In this document: one piece after another, positions 25,420 to 33,554 of the stretch
Numbering within the stretch: position 1 is the first letter of the stretch
Layout of the letters: every line of letters begins with the position of its first letter
DNA from: OLB7 sp966250335
Lineage (GTDB): Bacteria > Bacteroidota > Ignavibacteria > OLB7
Direction of reading: 5' to 3'
Assembly: GCA_966250335.1 (NCBI GenBank)
Contig: CBINGZ010000011.1
Coordinates: 62,001-126,000, forward strand
DNA length: 64,000 nt
Translations under genes and position numbers: made by a program
Notes under the pieces: generated by a model
Seen by the model: the letters and a program-made list of their open reading frames with translations, nothing else
Told to the model about the DNA's origin: nothing
Databases searched by the model: none

Positions 25420-26967
25420 ATGACGACCGTCACACGCATGTCGCTGTTTCTTGCCTTCGTCTGCGCGCTTCTGCTGCCGCCGGCGATCTCGGCCCAGACT
25501 ACGCCGCCTGTCCCGAACAGGCCGGAGGTACAGGTATCGTTCCTTCCGATCAACTCGTCGAACGATGATTTCGCCCCGGCGGTCATCCGCGGCGGCGAGT
25601 ATATGATCTTCACCTCCACCCGCTCCGGACCGTTCGGCGGCTCCGGCGATCAGCGGATCTGGATCGCCCAGCGGAGCACCGGCGGGTGGGCCGAGCCCGT
25701 ATCGGCGAACGAGGCGTTGAGCCATGCCACACATTCCGGCTCCGCCACCCTCACGCCGGACGGCAATTACATGATCTTCGCCGCGTACGAGTGGGAATAT
25801 CCCGACGGCGTGAGCGGGGTCGTCACCGAGAGGACCGACCTCTTCTCCGCCGAACGGATCGGCGGGGAGTGGGGGAACGTGAAGAACCTCGGCCCCTCCA
25901 TCAACAGTTCGGCATGGGATACACAGCCGGCGCTGAGCCAGGACGGACGTCTTCTCTTCTTCGCCAGCGATCGTCCCGGCGGGCGCGGCGGCAGCGACAT
26001 CTACGTCTCGCGACTGACCGCCTCCGGCTGGTCGGCCCCGGAAAACCTGGGGGACCCGATCAACACGCCGCTGGACGATGTGACCCCGACCTACGCCCCC
26101 GACGGGAAGACTCTCTTCTTCGCCAGCAAGGGACATGGAGGAGCGGGTGGTTTCGATCTCTTCGCGGCGAAGGGGGGAAGCGATCTGGGGAAGGGATGGC
26201 GTACCGTGGAGAACATGGGAACGCCGATCAACTCCACCTTCGACGAATACTACTTCGTCTCGATCCCGAACTCGAAGAACGGTTACTTCTGCTCGGATCG
26301 CGAGGGATCGATCGACATCTTCACCGCGTTCCCCAACCCCTATCCGCCGGAAGCGCTCGTGACGGTGTCGGGAGTGGTGATCGACAGGAAGTCCCGCCAG
26401 CCGGTCGGCGCCAACATTACGGTGACCGATCTCAGCTCCGGCGAGGTGGTGGCATCATATCGTGCCGATGACAAGACCGGCGACTACTACGTGATCCTCA
26501 CGAAGGGACGCCGCTACTCGATCACGGCCGAGGCGCCGGACTACATCTTCTACTCCGACGACTACTCGGTCCCACCGGACGTTCAGGGGAAGGATCTGAA
26601 GAAGGATATCGAGCTCTCACGCACGACGGGAGGGACCACGAGGCTTCTCGTCTTCTTCGACTTCGACAAGGCGGAGCTGAAGAACGAATCGCGTCCCGAT
26701 CTTGATCGCGCGACGGAGTTCCTGAAGAGCAACCCGAACGTACGGATCGAGATCGCCGGCCACACCGATTCGGTCGGCGTCGACTCCTACAACCAGAAGC
26801 TCTCGCAGCAGCGCGCCGAGGCGGTGCAGCAGTACTTCGTCTCGAAAGGGGTGGAGGCCGGAAGGATGAAAGCGAAGGGATACGGCGAGGCGCAGCCGAT
26901 CGCCGACAATTCCACCGACGAGGGACGCGCCCGGAACCGTCGCGTCGAAATGAGAGTGGAGCCGTAA
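25420..26967 (+). CDS. OmpA family protein with PD40 repeats
   Basis: A 515-aa outer-membrane-linked protein. After the signal peptide (SLFLAFVCALLLPPAISAQ) come several WD40-like PD40 beta-propeller repeats (e.g. YMIFTSTRSGPFGGSGDQRI, GRLLFFASDRPGGRGGSDIY). A CarboxypepD_reg-like beta-sandwich follows (about 310-385), and the C-terminal OmpA peptidoglycan-binding domain has VFFDFDKAELK and EIAGHTDSVG with the conserved NRRVEMRVEP end. This architecture is common in Bacteroidota envelope and gliding/T9SS-associated proteins. An ATG at 25405 overlaps the previous stop, but AGGGGAG at 25408-25414 favours ATG 25420. Confidence 0.9.
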   Translation: MTTVTRMSLFLAFVCALLLPPAISAQTTPPVPNRPEVQVSFLPINSSNDDFAPAVIRGGEYMIFTSTRSGPFGGSGDQRIWIAQRSTGGWAEPVSANEALSHATHSGSATLTPDGNYMIFAAYEWEYPDGVSGVVTERTDLFSAERIGGEWGNVKNLGPSINSSAWDTQPALSQDGRLLFFASDRPGGRGGSDIYVSRLTASGWSAPENLGDPINTPLDDVTPTYAPDGKTLFFASKGHGGAGGFDLFAAKGGSDLGKGWRTVENMGTPINSTFDEYYFVSIPNSKNGYFCSDREGSIDIFTAFPNPYPPEALVTVSGVVIDRKSRQPVGANITVTDLSSGEVVASYRADDKTGDYYVILTKGRRYSITAEAPDYIFYSDDYSVPPDVQGKDLKKDIELSRTTGGTTRLLVFFDFDKAELKNESRPDLDRATEFLKSNPNVRIEIAGHTDSVGVDSYNQKLSQQRAEAVQQYFVSKGVEAGRMKAKGYGEAQPIADNSTDEGRARNRRVEMRVEP

Positions 26968-26981
26968 GGTTCCCTGAAACG

Positions 26982-27009
26982 ACAGCCCCCGCCGGAGATC
27001 CGGCGGGGG
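26982..27009. terminator. hairpin terminator after OmpA gene
   Basis: AGCCCCCGCCGG (26982-26993) pairs perfectly with CCGGCGGGGGCT (26998-27009) around an AGAT loop. It is between convergent genes. Confidence 0.8.
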
Positions 27010-27044
27010 CTGTTCAGTTCCATGAAAGCGCTTGGATTTACATC

Positions 27045-27254
27045 TTAGTGCTTGGCCGTGTCGCCGGCCGTATCGGCGTGGGCCGTGTCGCCCGGTGCAG
27101 GCGTGGCCGGCGGCGTTGCAGGAGCCGGCTCCGGAGTCGTGACTGCCGGGGTCGCCGCGGTGTCGGCCGCAGGGGTTTCATCCGAGCTGCTGCTGCATGC
27201 TCCAACGAACAGGCCGCAGAGGAGCAGGGGCATGAGTAAAGCTTTGAGCTTCAT
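27045..27254 (-). CDS. small Thr/Pro/Ala-rich lipoprotein
   Basis: A 69-aa predicted lipoprotein with lipobox LFVGAC (Cys20). The mature part is low complexity: SSSSDE, then repeated PATP and DTA motifs, ending DTAKH. It has the look of a flexible envelope tether. It is a single gene with a candidate promoter at 27333-27364 and converges on the OmpA gene. No family recognised. Confidence 0.65.
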   Translation of the reverse strand: MKLKALLMPLLLCGLFVGACSSSSDETPAADTAATPAVTTPEPAPATPPATPAPGDTAHADTAGDTAKH

Positions 27255-27332
27255 GAGACTAGTGTGAAATGGAAATGGAAGAACCGGCGAGCGTCTCAGA
27301 CCTGGGACGTGCCTCCTACGAACAAACGGGGG

Positions 27333-27364
27333 CAAAATTACAAGATTCCTCATATCTATTCACA
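27333..27364 (-). promoter_or_regulatory. candidate Bacteroidota-type promoter of small lipoprotein gene
   Basis: On the minus strand TAATTTTG (27333-27340) is an exact TAnnTTTG -7 element. TGTG (27361-27364) lies 20 bases upstream at the -33 position, with one mismatch to TTTG. It implies a leader of about 70 bases. Confidence 0.45.
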
Positions 27365-27456
27365 TCGTTCGTGAAGTTTTTTAGAATGTCTTCCCGCGAT
27401 GCTTTTCCTCCTGAAAGAGGCCGACGCCGGTTTGTATATCGTAAGGCGAAGTTCGT

Positions 27457-28275
27457 ATGAGCGGGATGAGGATCGTCGTTGTCGGCAACGGGAGGCTCGC
27501 CGGAGCGATCCGGCTCACGTATGGTGATGCGGTCGTTGCTGTAGTATCGGGTCGCGATGCTGTGAGCGGCTCAATCCAATCGCTGCCTGATTGCGATATA
27601 CTCTGGATCGCCACCGCCGATCGCGCCATCCCCGATGTCGCCGCTGCCCTGGCGGTGCTCCGTCGGGAGTGGGATGGGGCTACCGTGCTTCATTCCTCCG
27701 GCGCCACACCCGCGGCCGTCCTCGATCCCTTCAGGGAGCGGGGGGCCGAGACGATCGCGCTTCATCCCAACACCTCGCTTACCGGCGACGATCCGATCCC
27801 CTCGGGGCTTGTCTGGGGGATCACCCCGGAGACGCCGGAGGCGCGACTGCGGGCCGAAGCCCTTCTTGCCCCCGTCGCCCCACGGCTCGTCCCCCTTCCC
27901 GACGAACGCCGTCCGCTCTATCATGCCGCCGCGTCGACCGCATCCAATTTCTCGCTGACCCTCTATGCCGTGGCGGTCGGTCTCTTCGAACGCGCCGGAA
28001 TGGGGCGTGAGGAGGCCCGCGCCGCCGTGGAGCATTTCATGCGGACGAGCATCGACCGCGCGTCGCGAACCGACGCCGGAAGCGTCCTGACGGGACCTAT
28101 CGTACGCGGAGATACCGGAATCGTGGCGGCGCATCTGGCGGCGCTCGACGAAGGGGCGCCGGAACATCGCGAGCTTTATCTGGCCCTTGCCAGAGAGACC
28201 GTGAGAATGCTGGGGGAGAGGGGAAGCGGTGAGATGATCGATCTGCTCTTCCCCCCCGATCGATCGGGGGGGTGA
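27457..28275 (+). CDS. Rossmann-like/DUF2520 domain protein
   Basis: A 272-aa protein. The N-terminal Rossmann-like NAD(P) domain begins MRIVVVGNGRLAGAI, followed by DILWIATADRAIPDVAAAL and HSSGA. The C-terminal all-helical DUF2520 domain contains HAAASTASNFSLTLYAVAV and ends ARETVRML. The family is related to F420/NADP oxidoreductase-like dehydrogenases, but its substrate is unknown. Either ATG 27457 or the ATG four codons in (27466) could be used. An ATATCGTA motif (27436-27443) lies 13 bases before the start. The last codons lie inside a perfect GC palindrome. Confidence 0.85.
   Translation: MSGMRIVVVGNGRLAGAIRLTYGDAVVAVVSGRDAVSGSIQSLPDCDILWIATADRAIPDVAAALAVLRREWDGATVLHSSGATPAAVLDPFRERGAETIALHPNTSLTGDDPIPSGLVWGITPETPEARLRAEALLAPVAPRLVPLPDERRPLYHAAASTASNFSLTLYAVAVGLFERAGMGREEARAAVEHFMRTSIDRASRTDAGSVLTGPIVRGDTGIVAAHLAALDEGAPEHRELYLALARETVRMLGERGSGEMIDLLFPPDRSGG
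28251..28272. terminator. 22-bp perfect palindrome overlapping a stop codon
   Basis: Seven C, GATCGATC, then seven G form a perfect palindrome over the last codons (PPDRSGG) of the DUF2520 gene, just before its TGA. The convergent TPR gene ends nine bases further on, so the element can serve as a shared terminator that is itself coding. Confidence 0.6.
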
Positions 28276-28281
28276 CGGGGT

Positions 28282-28599
28282 TCAGCGCATCGTTTCGAGC
28301 TCGTCCAGCGCCTGGCCCAGCTCGCCGACGGTATGAAGATCGCCGGCCCTTCTGCCGACGTCGATCCCGGCGCGATATGCCTCTTCGGCCTCATCGTATC
28401 GTTCCAGGGCCGCGTAGGCGCCGCCGAGCTGGTAGTAGGTCGCCAGATAGGCCGGGTCGCGACGGCGCAGTTCCGTCAGATACTCGATCGCGCGCTCGCG
28501 CTCTCCACGGCTGGAGAACTCAAGGGCGACCGCATAGCGCGAGAAGCTGTCGTCCGGGTCCTGCTCCAGGAACTGAAGCATCTGTTCGAGTCGATCCAT
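28282..28599 (-). CDS. small tetratricopeptide repeat protein
   Basis: A 105-aa soluble protein made of about two and a half TPR units: DSFSRYAVALEFSSRGERER, then PAYLATYYQLGGAYAALERY, followed by EEAYRAGIDVGRRAGD. It is a likely protein-interaction module. The start is ATG 28599 (MDRLEQMLQFLEQDP), since upstream frame residues run into the rnpB region. It lies 66 bases downstream of the 3' end of rnpB on the same strand. Confidence 0.8.
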   Translation of the reverse strand: MDRLEQMLQFLEQDPDDSFSRYAVALEFSSRGERERAIEYLTELRRRDPAYLATYYQLGGAYAALERYDEAEEAYRAGIDVGRRAGDLHTVGELGQALDELETMR

Positions 28600-28664
28600 G
28601 ATCTCTGGTGCGGTCGGTCTGTTTCGGAGGGATGGGAATCGGGCTCCCCTCCGGGCGGAATCGT

Positions 28665-29096
28665 CATCCGAAGCGTGCCTGTACGCCGAATTCTGTCTTC
28701 CCCGCAAAACGGGGGAGGCAGTCATTTATCTGGGACCGCGATCGCTCGCGGCCTCGAGCAGCCTACCCGGCGCCGTGATCCCGTTCCGAAGAACGGGAAG
28801 GAGCGGGCCACTCCGTACCGACGCCCTATTTGGCCTTGCTCCGCGTGGGGTTTGCACTGCCGTCACGGTTGCCCGCGACGCGGTGAGCTCTTACCTCGCC
28901 ATTTCACCCTTACCACAGGTCCGGGTCTCCCCGTTCCGATGGCGGTATCTTTTCTGTTGCACTTTCCGTCGCCTCTCCCGCGCGGGGTTGCCGCGCGGGA
29001 TTGGGCGCCCAGCCGTTAGCTGGCACGCTGCCCTGTGGAGTTCGGACGTTCCTCCCCCCGGAAATCGGGGAGCGACTGCCCGGCACGCTCCGGATG
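28665..29096 (-). ncRNA. rnpB: RNase P RNA, bacterial type A
   Basis: Catalytic RNA of RNase P, which matures tRNA 5' ends. On the minus strand the P1 helix is formed by CCGGAGCGTGCC at the 5' end and GGCACGCTTCGG at the 3' end, with one G-U pair. Universally conserved blocks are present: GAGGAACGTCCGAACTCCAC with ACAGGGCAGC near the 5' end, GGTAAGGGTGAAATGGCGAG in the middle, and CAGATAAATGACTGCC plus GACAGAATTCGGCGTA near the 3' end. About 432 nt, slightly longer than average. Ends are set from the P1 pairing and could shift by a few bases. Confidence 0.95.
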
Positions 29097-29150
29097 GATA
29101 ACTCCGATATCGTCGCTGAACCGCCTTCCGTCGACCGCCTTCCCGCGGCT

Positions 29151-29876
29151 CTAGTGCGCGGCGACCGAGGCGGCGATATCCTCATGGATGAGGATACGGC
29201 TGCAGTGCTGGCACGTGAAGAGGCGGTCGCCGCGGCGCATCTCCACCAGCGTCTGCGGCGTGATGGCGCGGAAGCATCCGGAGCAGGCTCCCTTGCGGAC
29301 CTTGACGACCGCATCGGGATGCGCGCGGCGGATGTTGTCGTAGCGCTTCAGCAGCTCGTCGTCCACGATGGCGACCAGCTCGGTCTTGGCGGCGCGGAGC
29401 TCGTTGATTTCATCGGCGTTCGTCTCGCGCAGCGTGTGGAGCGTCCCGTGCTTCTCCTCCAGATCCTTCACAAGCTCCTCGCGCTGACGGTTGAGCATCT
29501 CGATCTCCTTCATGATCGTCGCCTCCTGGAGATCGAAGCCCGACATATGCCGTTCCACGCGCTGATGCTCGGCCTCGGCGGCCGCGATCTCGCTGGTGGT
29601 GGCGTCGTACTCCTTGTTGTTGCGGACGGTGCGGAGCCGTTCGTTCAGAGCCCGTATACGCTCCCGCATGCCCGCCAGCTCGTTGTACGAGTCGGTCCGT
29701 TCCCGGCGCAGGTCGTGAAGTCTGGTGTCCTCGCGCGTGATCGCCTCGGCGATCGATTCCGCCCGTTGTTGAAGCGCCTCGACTTCCGAGGGGAGCTCGC
29801 CGCCGCGGTCGTCGAGCTCATCGAGTTCGAGGTCGATCTGCTGCAGCTTATACAGTTTGCGTAGTTCTTCTTCCAC
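29151..29876 (-). CDS. coiled-coil protein with C4-type zinc ribbon
   Basis: A 241-aa protein of the DUF164/zf-RING_7 (COG1579) family. A long antiparallel coiled coil (residues ~5-175) is followed by a four-Cys zinc ribbon, CSGCFRAI and then CQHCSRIL (about 197-230). Relatives such as chlamydial CdsZ/CT398 bind sigma-54 or secretion ATPases, but roles differ by lineage. It is coupled to the NIF3 gene 44 bp upstream, a widespread neighbour pair, and rnpB follows it. Confidence 0.88.
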   Translation of the reverse strand: MEEELRKLYKLQQIDLELDELDDRGGELPSEVEALQQRAESIAEAITREDTRLHDLRRERTDSYNELAGMRERIRALNERLRTVRNNKEYDATTSEIAAAEAEHQRVERHMSGFDLQEATIMKEIEMLNRQREELVKDLEEKHGTLHTLRETNADEINELRAAKTELVAIVDDELLKRYDNIRRAHPDAVVKVRKGACSGCFRAITPQTLVEMRRGDRLFTCQHCSRILIHEDIAASVAAH

Positions 29877-29920
29877 AGTGCTCTGTCTCCGAATTGGATC
29901 TCGGGCGTTTGTTGGACGTG

Positions 29921-30736
29921 TTACTGAGAGACGAAATACCGTACCGGATTGGTCCCGGTCCGGAGCCTGACGACCCGGAGGTCGAGGTTTCGTGCGGCAA
30001 GGGTCTTCTCCACAAGGGAGGCGAGCCCTTCGGTCACGAATCGCTCCGACTCGGCGTGCCCCGGATCAAGGATCGGTATCGCGTCGTTCGCGGCATGAAA
30101 TGCATGGTACCGGACGTCGGCCGTGATGAACGCGTCGGCGCCCGCCCGCACTGCGTCTTCGTAGAAGCTCATGCCGCTGCCCCCTACCAGGGCGACCGTT
30201 TTGACCAGGGCGACGTCGTGCCGCGCCGGGTCGTGAGCCAGCCGGACGCAGTCCGTATCGCAGGCCACTTTGACGAGATCGGCGAGTTCCGTCAGCGGGA
30301 TCTCCGCCTCGAGTTCGCCGACGGCCCCCATGCCGGCGTCCGGCCGCAGCGGGCTCGGGAGAAGGGGGCGGATATTCCGCAGGCCCAGGCTTTGCGCCAG
30401 CAGCGTGTTCGTTCCGGCGGGATGCGCGTCGAACGCCGTGTGGACCACGTAGAGGGGGGTTCCCGACTCTATCAGCCGTATCACGCATCGCTCCACCCGT
30501 CCCTCGGTCGTCAGACGACGCAGGGGGCTATAGATCAACGGATGAAAGGCGATAATCAGTTCCACCCCTTCGGCGGCCGCCGTTTCGAGGAGAGCCTCCG
30601 TGACCTCGTACGCCACGCCGATCGAGCGGAGTTCCCGGGTCGCCGTACCGACCTGCAGACCGACGGGATCGTCGGGGAGGGCAAGGGAGAGGGGGAGCTC
30701 CTGCTGGAAATCGCTGATGAAGGATCGGACGTCCAC
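29921..30736 (-). CDS. Nif3-like dinuclear metal centre protein
   Basis: A 271-aa NIF3/YbgI/DUF34 family protein, which forms hexameric toroids with a dinuclear metal site. Visible motifs are DDPVGLQVG (residues ~22-30), IIAFHPLIYSPL with metal-binding His, GGSGMSFYEDAVRAGADAFI mid-protein, and DVRYHAFHAA with DPGHAESE towards the end. It resembles GTP cyclohydrolase I type 2 proteins by annotation, but the true substrate is unsettled. Normal length for the short form. Confidence 0.9.
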   Translation of the reverse strand: MDVRSFISDFQQELPLSLALPDDPVGLQVGTATRELRSIGVAYEVTEALLETAAAEGVELIIAFHPLIYSPLRRLTTEGRVERCVIRLIESGTPLYVVHTAFDAHPAGTNTLLAQSLGLRNIRPLLPSPLRPDAGMGAVGELEAEIPLTELADLVKVACDTDCVRLAHDPARHDVALVKTVALVGGSGMSFYEDAVRAGADAFITADVRYHAFHAANDAIPILDPGHAESERFVTEGLASLVEKTLAARNLDLRVVRLRTGTNPVRYFVSQ

Positions 30737-30800
30737 TTCGTTGGTCGGATCTGATTGACGGAAGAGCCGATCGGCGGCAACGGGAGCCGGGCGACCCGGT

Positions 30801-31376
30801 TCAGTTCGTGCCGAGCCTGCGATAGAGCGGCAGCAGCGATCGCGTCTTCCGTTCGGTGCTTTCGAACTTCGTGATCACCGTGAACTCCTTCGTCCCTTCG
30901 GACCAGAAGATCACCGGCATCGAATCGCCGCCGTACGTGCCGTTGGTGCTGTGATACTGCTCGTAGTTGAACCCGCCGGGGTTGGTGTAGTACATCCAGA
31001 TCCCCTTGTTCTCGAACCTGTAGAGGCCGACCTCCTCGTACGAATCGAACTCGAAGGTGACCTCGCCGTTCAGGACGCCATCCTCCTCGTAGAGCCGCTT
31101 CTTCACGTTCCTGTAGCCCGGGTGGTCCTGTTCGAACTCGTTCCCCTTCAGATAGCGGGTGATCAGCTCGGTGTAGTCCTTCGCCGAGGCGTCGGCGGAC
31201 TCATCCTCGGCGGACATGATGTTGTGGAACGTGATCGAGGCCGATCCGCTTCCGTCAGGGTTCAGTTTGAATCTGTAGTCCTTCCCCTCAACGATCAGGC
31301 ATCCACCCAGAAGAACCGGGAGGAGGAGCAGGGCGAGGATCGGGGCTGACGGGAGGGATCTGAGTCTGAGCGGCAT
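30801..31376 (-). CDS. predicted lipoprotein, unknown function
   Basis: A 191-aa protein with lipobox LLPVLLGGC (Cys26). The mature part begins with a beta-rich segment (KDYRFKLNPDGSGSASITF) that resembles the start of other Bacteroidota lipoproteins with a G-S-G motif, followed by Tyr-rich stretches. No catalytic motif is seen. It is downstream of the tRNA-Ser gene and upstream of NIF3 on the minus strand; the 64-base gap to NIF3 permits cotranscription. Confidence 0.6.
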   Translation of the reverse strand: MPLRLRSLPSAPILALLLLPVLLGGCLIVEGKDYRFKLNPDGSGSASITFHNIMSAEDESADASAKDYTELITRYLKGNEFEQDHPGYRNVKKRLYEEDGVLNGEVTFEFDSYEEVGLYRFENKGIWMYYTNPGGFNYEQYHSTNGTYGGDSMPVIFWSEGTKEFTVITKFESTERKTRSLLPLYRRLGTN

Positions 31377-31513
31377 CGATCTGAATCAATTCGGTCGTTC
31401 ATCTGAGCGGACGTCTCTGGACGACGAAGCGGAGGCCGGAGCAGTGGCCGCCGCTTTCCGATACCGCCGCCCGGGGGCGCGACCGGCACGAACCCGGAGA
31501 GTACGATATGATG

Positions 31514-31595
31514 CGGAGGGCGAGGGACTCGAACCCCCACAGGCTTGCGCCCGGCGGTTTTCAAGACCGCTGCAATACCATTATGCGAGCCCTCC
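31514..31595 (-). tRNA. tRNA-Ser (anticodon UGA)
   Basis: The cloverleaf is clear on the minus strand. The acceptor GGAGGGC pairs with GCCCTCC, and the D stem is GCA/TGC. The anticodon stem GCGGT/ACCGC surrounds loop CTTGAAA (anticodon TGA). A class II variable arm GGGC-GCAA-GCCT is present, and the T arm holds TTCGAGT. The discriminator base is G, as in serine tRNAs. The CCA end is not encoded in full. ATATCGTA-type motifs flank it at 31502-31509 and 31676-31683. Confidence 0.95.
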
Positions 31596-31609
31596 GTCAA
31601 CGGGCAACC

Positions 31610-31640
31610 CAAATATACGTTTGCGGGCCACTTCGGGCAA
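31610..31640 (-). promoter_or_regulatory. Bacteroidota-type promoter of tRNA-Ser
   Basis: On the minus strand TATATTTG (31610-31617) is an exact TAnnTTTG element, and TTG (31638-31640) lies 20 bases upstream. The implied start is about nine bases before the mature tRNA. Confidence 0.65.
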
Positions 31641-31674
31641 CCTGCGGCCGGGGGCGGCATCAAATCTTACACGT

Positions 31675-33495
31675 CTACGATATTGCGCGCTCGTCGATGA
31701 TATCCTCGCCGGCCCGCTGCTGCACCGCCACCAGACGGGCGAAGAATCCCCCCAGCGCCATCAGCTCGTCGTATCCCCCGAACTCCTCGATCCGTCCGTG
31801 CCGCATCACGGCGATCCTGTCGGCGCTTCGTATCGTGCTGAGCCGGTGGGCGATGATCAGCGTGGTCCTTCCCTCCATCACTCTCTCCAGCGCCTCCTGC
31901 ACGAGCCGCTCCGATTCGGCGTCCAGATAGCTCGTCGCCTCGTCCAGGATCAGGATGGAAGGGTTGCGGATGATGGCGCGGGCGATCGCCACCCGCTGCC
32001 GCTGCCCGCCGGAAAGCCTGACCCCGCGTTCCCCGACGATCGTCTGAAATCGATCGGGAAACGATTCGATGAACTCCAGAGCGTTCGCAAGACGCGCCGC
32101 CTGATGCAGATCGTCCTGCGATGCGTCCGGATTTCCGTAGAGGATGTTCTCGGCGATCGTGCCGCCGAAAAGGGTGATATCCTGCGGCACCAGCGCTATC
32201 GACGACCGGACAGTGTGGAGCGGATAGTCGCGCGCGTCGCGTCCGTCGATCGCGATCACCCCCGCCGCCGGGTCGAAGAAGCGGAGAAGGAGGTTGACGA
32301 TCGTCGATTTTCCGGCCCCCGACGATCCCACCAGCGCCAGACTGCTTCCGGCCGGGACGGCAAGGGAGACGTCCGCCAGCACCGTCACATCGGGCCGCGA
32401 TGGATATCTGAACGAGACGTTCCGCAGCTCGATCGCGCCGCCGATCGCTCTCTCCGGCGTCACAGGTTCCTCGATCGCCTCACCCTCCATCTCCAGTAGA
32501 ATCTCCCGCACCCGCTCGCTCGCCCCGATTGCCCGCTGGACCGAGCCGAAGAGGTCGGCGAAGCTCCCCATCGCCCCTCCGACGAACGCCGCGTAGAGGA
32601 TGAACGACATCAGATCGCCGATCGAGAGATCTCCGCTCTGTACAAGCCCCCCCCCGTACCAGATCACGCCGGTCAGCGCGCCGAAGAGGACGAAGATGAT
32701 GAAGGCGACGAACGCCCCGCGCGCCCGCGCCACCTTGAGCGAGATGCCGATCAGCTTGTCGAGATCCTTCCTGTAGCGCGCCGATTCGCGCCGTTCGGCG
32801 GTGAACCCCTTGACCACAGAGATCCCCTGCAGCGTCTCCTCGACGATCGTGTTGAGCGCCGCGTAGAGATCCTGCACCTGCTTGCTCGATTTCCGTATGG
32901 CGCGCCCGAAGAGGACGGCGATCAGAACGAGCAGAGGGATCGGGATCAGGATGAGAAGCGTGAGCTGCGGCGACGTGTAGACCACCAGAACGATGCCGCC
33001 GATCATGATGACGGTCTGGCGGATCAGCTCCGACATCGTCGTGGTGATCGTCGTGTGGATCGTCCCGATATCGGTGCTGATGCGGCTGGAGAGATCCCCC
33101 ACGCGGCTGGTGTTGAAGGTGCTCATCGGCAGCCTCAGGATCTTCTCGTAGAGATCGTGCCGCAGGTCGGCCAGCGAGCGCTCGGCGACATCCATCAGGA
33201 AGAAGGTCCGCACGTAGCTGAACCCCGACTGCGCCAGCAGCACGGCGAGGACGATCAGCGAGAGGCTCCCCAGGGTCAGCCCGTGGGCGGGCTTGCCGGT
33301 GACCACGTCGATCAGCATGCCGGTCAGCCCGGGGAACGCCAGGCCGGCCAGGGAGGAGATGAGAAGCGCCGCGACCGCGACCAGGAACTTCCAGCGGTAG
33401 GGGGCAAGGTAACGGAGAATGAACCGCGATCCCGCGAACGCCTTCAGCGACAGACGGGGACGCGGCGTGTCGGCCGGTGGAGAGGTCTGAGCCAT
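31675..33495 (-). CDS. MsbA-like ABC exporter (fused permease/ATPase)
   Basis: A 606-aa half-transporter. A six-helix ABC_membrane domain (residues ~25-315) precedes an ATPase domain with Walker A GSSGAGKSTIVNLL, Q-loop region SIALVPQDITLFGG, signature [15 protein letters not shown] and Walker B ILILDEATSYLD. It probably homodimerises in the inner membrane to export lipids or drugs; the MsbA label is by overall likeness only. The stop TAG lies inside an ATATCGTAG motif, and TATCGTA is immediately before the ATG as well. It follows the S8 protease gene, separated by a hairpin. Confidence 0.93.
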   Translation of the reverse strand: MAQTSPPADTPRPRLSLKAFAGSRFILRYLAPYRWKFLVAVAALLISSLAGLAFPGLTGMLIDVVTGKPAHGLTLGSLSLIVLAVLLAQSGFSYVRTFFLMDVAERSLADLRHDLYEKILRLPMSTFNTSRVGDLSSRISTDIGTIHTTITTTMSELIRQTVIMIGGIVLVVYTSPQLTLLILIPIPLLVLIAVLFGRAIRKSSKQVQDLYAALNTIVEETLQGISVVKGFTAERRESARYRKDLDKLIGISLKVARARGAFVAFIIFVLFGALTGVIWYGGGLVQSGDLSIGDLMSFILYAAFVGGAMGSFADLFGSVQRAIGASERVREILLEMEGEAIEEPVTPERAIGGAIELRNVSFRYPSRPDVTVLADVSLAVPAGSSLALVGSSGAGKSTIVNLLLRFFDPAAGVIAIDGRDARDYPLHTVRSSIALVPQDITLFGGTIAENILYGNPDASQDDLHQAARLANALEFIESFPDRFQTIVGERGVRLSGGQRQRVAIARAIIRNPSILILDEATSYLDAESERLVQEALERVMEGRTTLIIAHRLSTIRSADRIAVMRHGRIEEFGGYDELMALGGFFARLVAVQQRAGEDIIDERAIS

Positions 33496-33516
33496 TACGA
33501 TAGATTGTTAGGGACG

Positions 33517-33550
33517 GAACAGACGGTGCGGCAGGCCGTGCCGTCTGTTC
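33517..33550 (-). terminator. hairpin terminator after S8 peptidase gene
   Basis: GAACAGACGG (33517-33526) and CCGTCTGTTC (33541-33550) pair perfectly with a GC-rich inner stem. It lies five bases after the end of the protease gene (minus strand) and before the ABC exporter. Confidence 0.65.
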
Positions 33551-33554
33551 ACCT

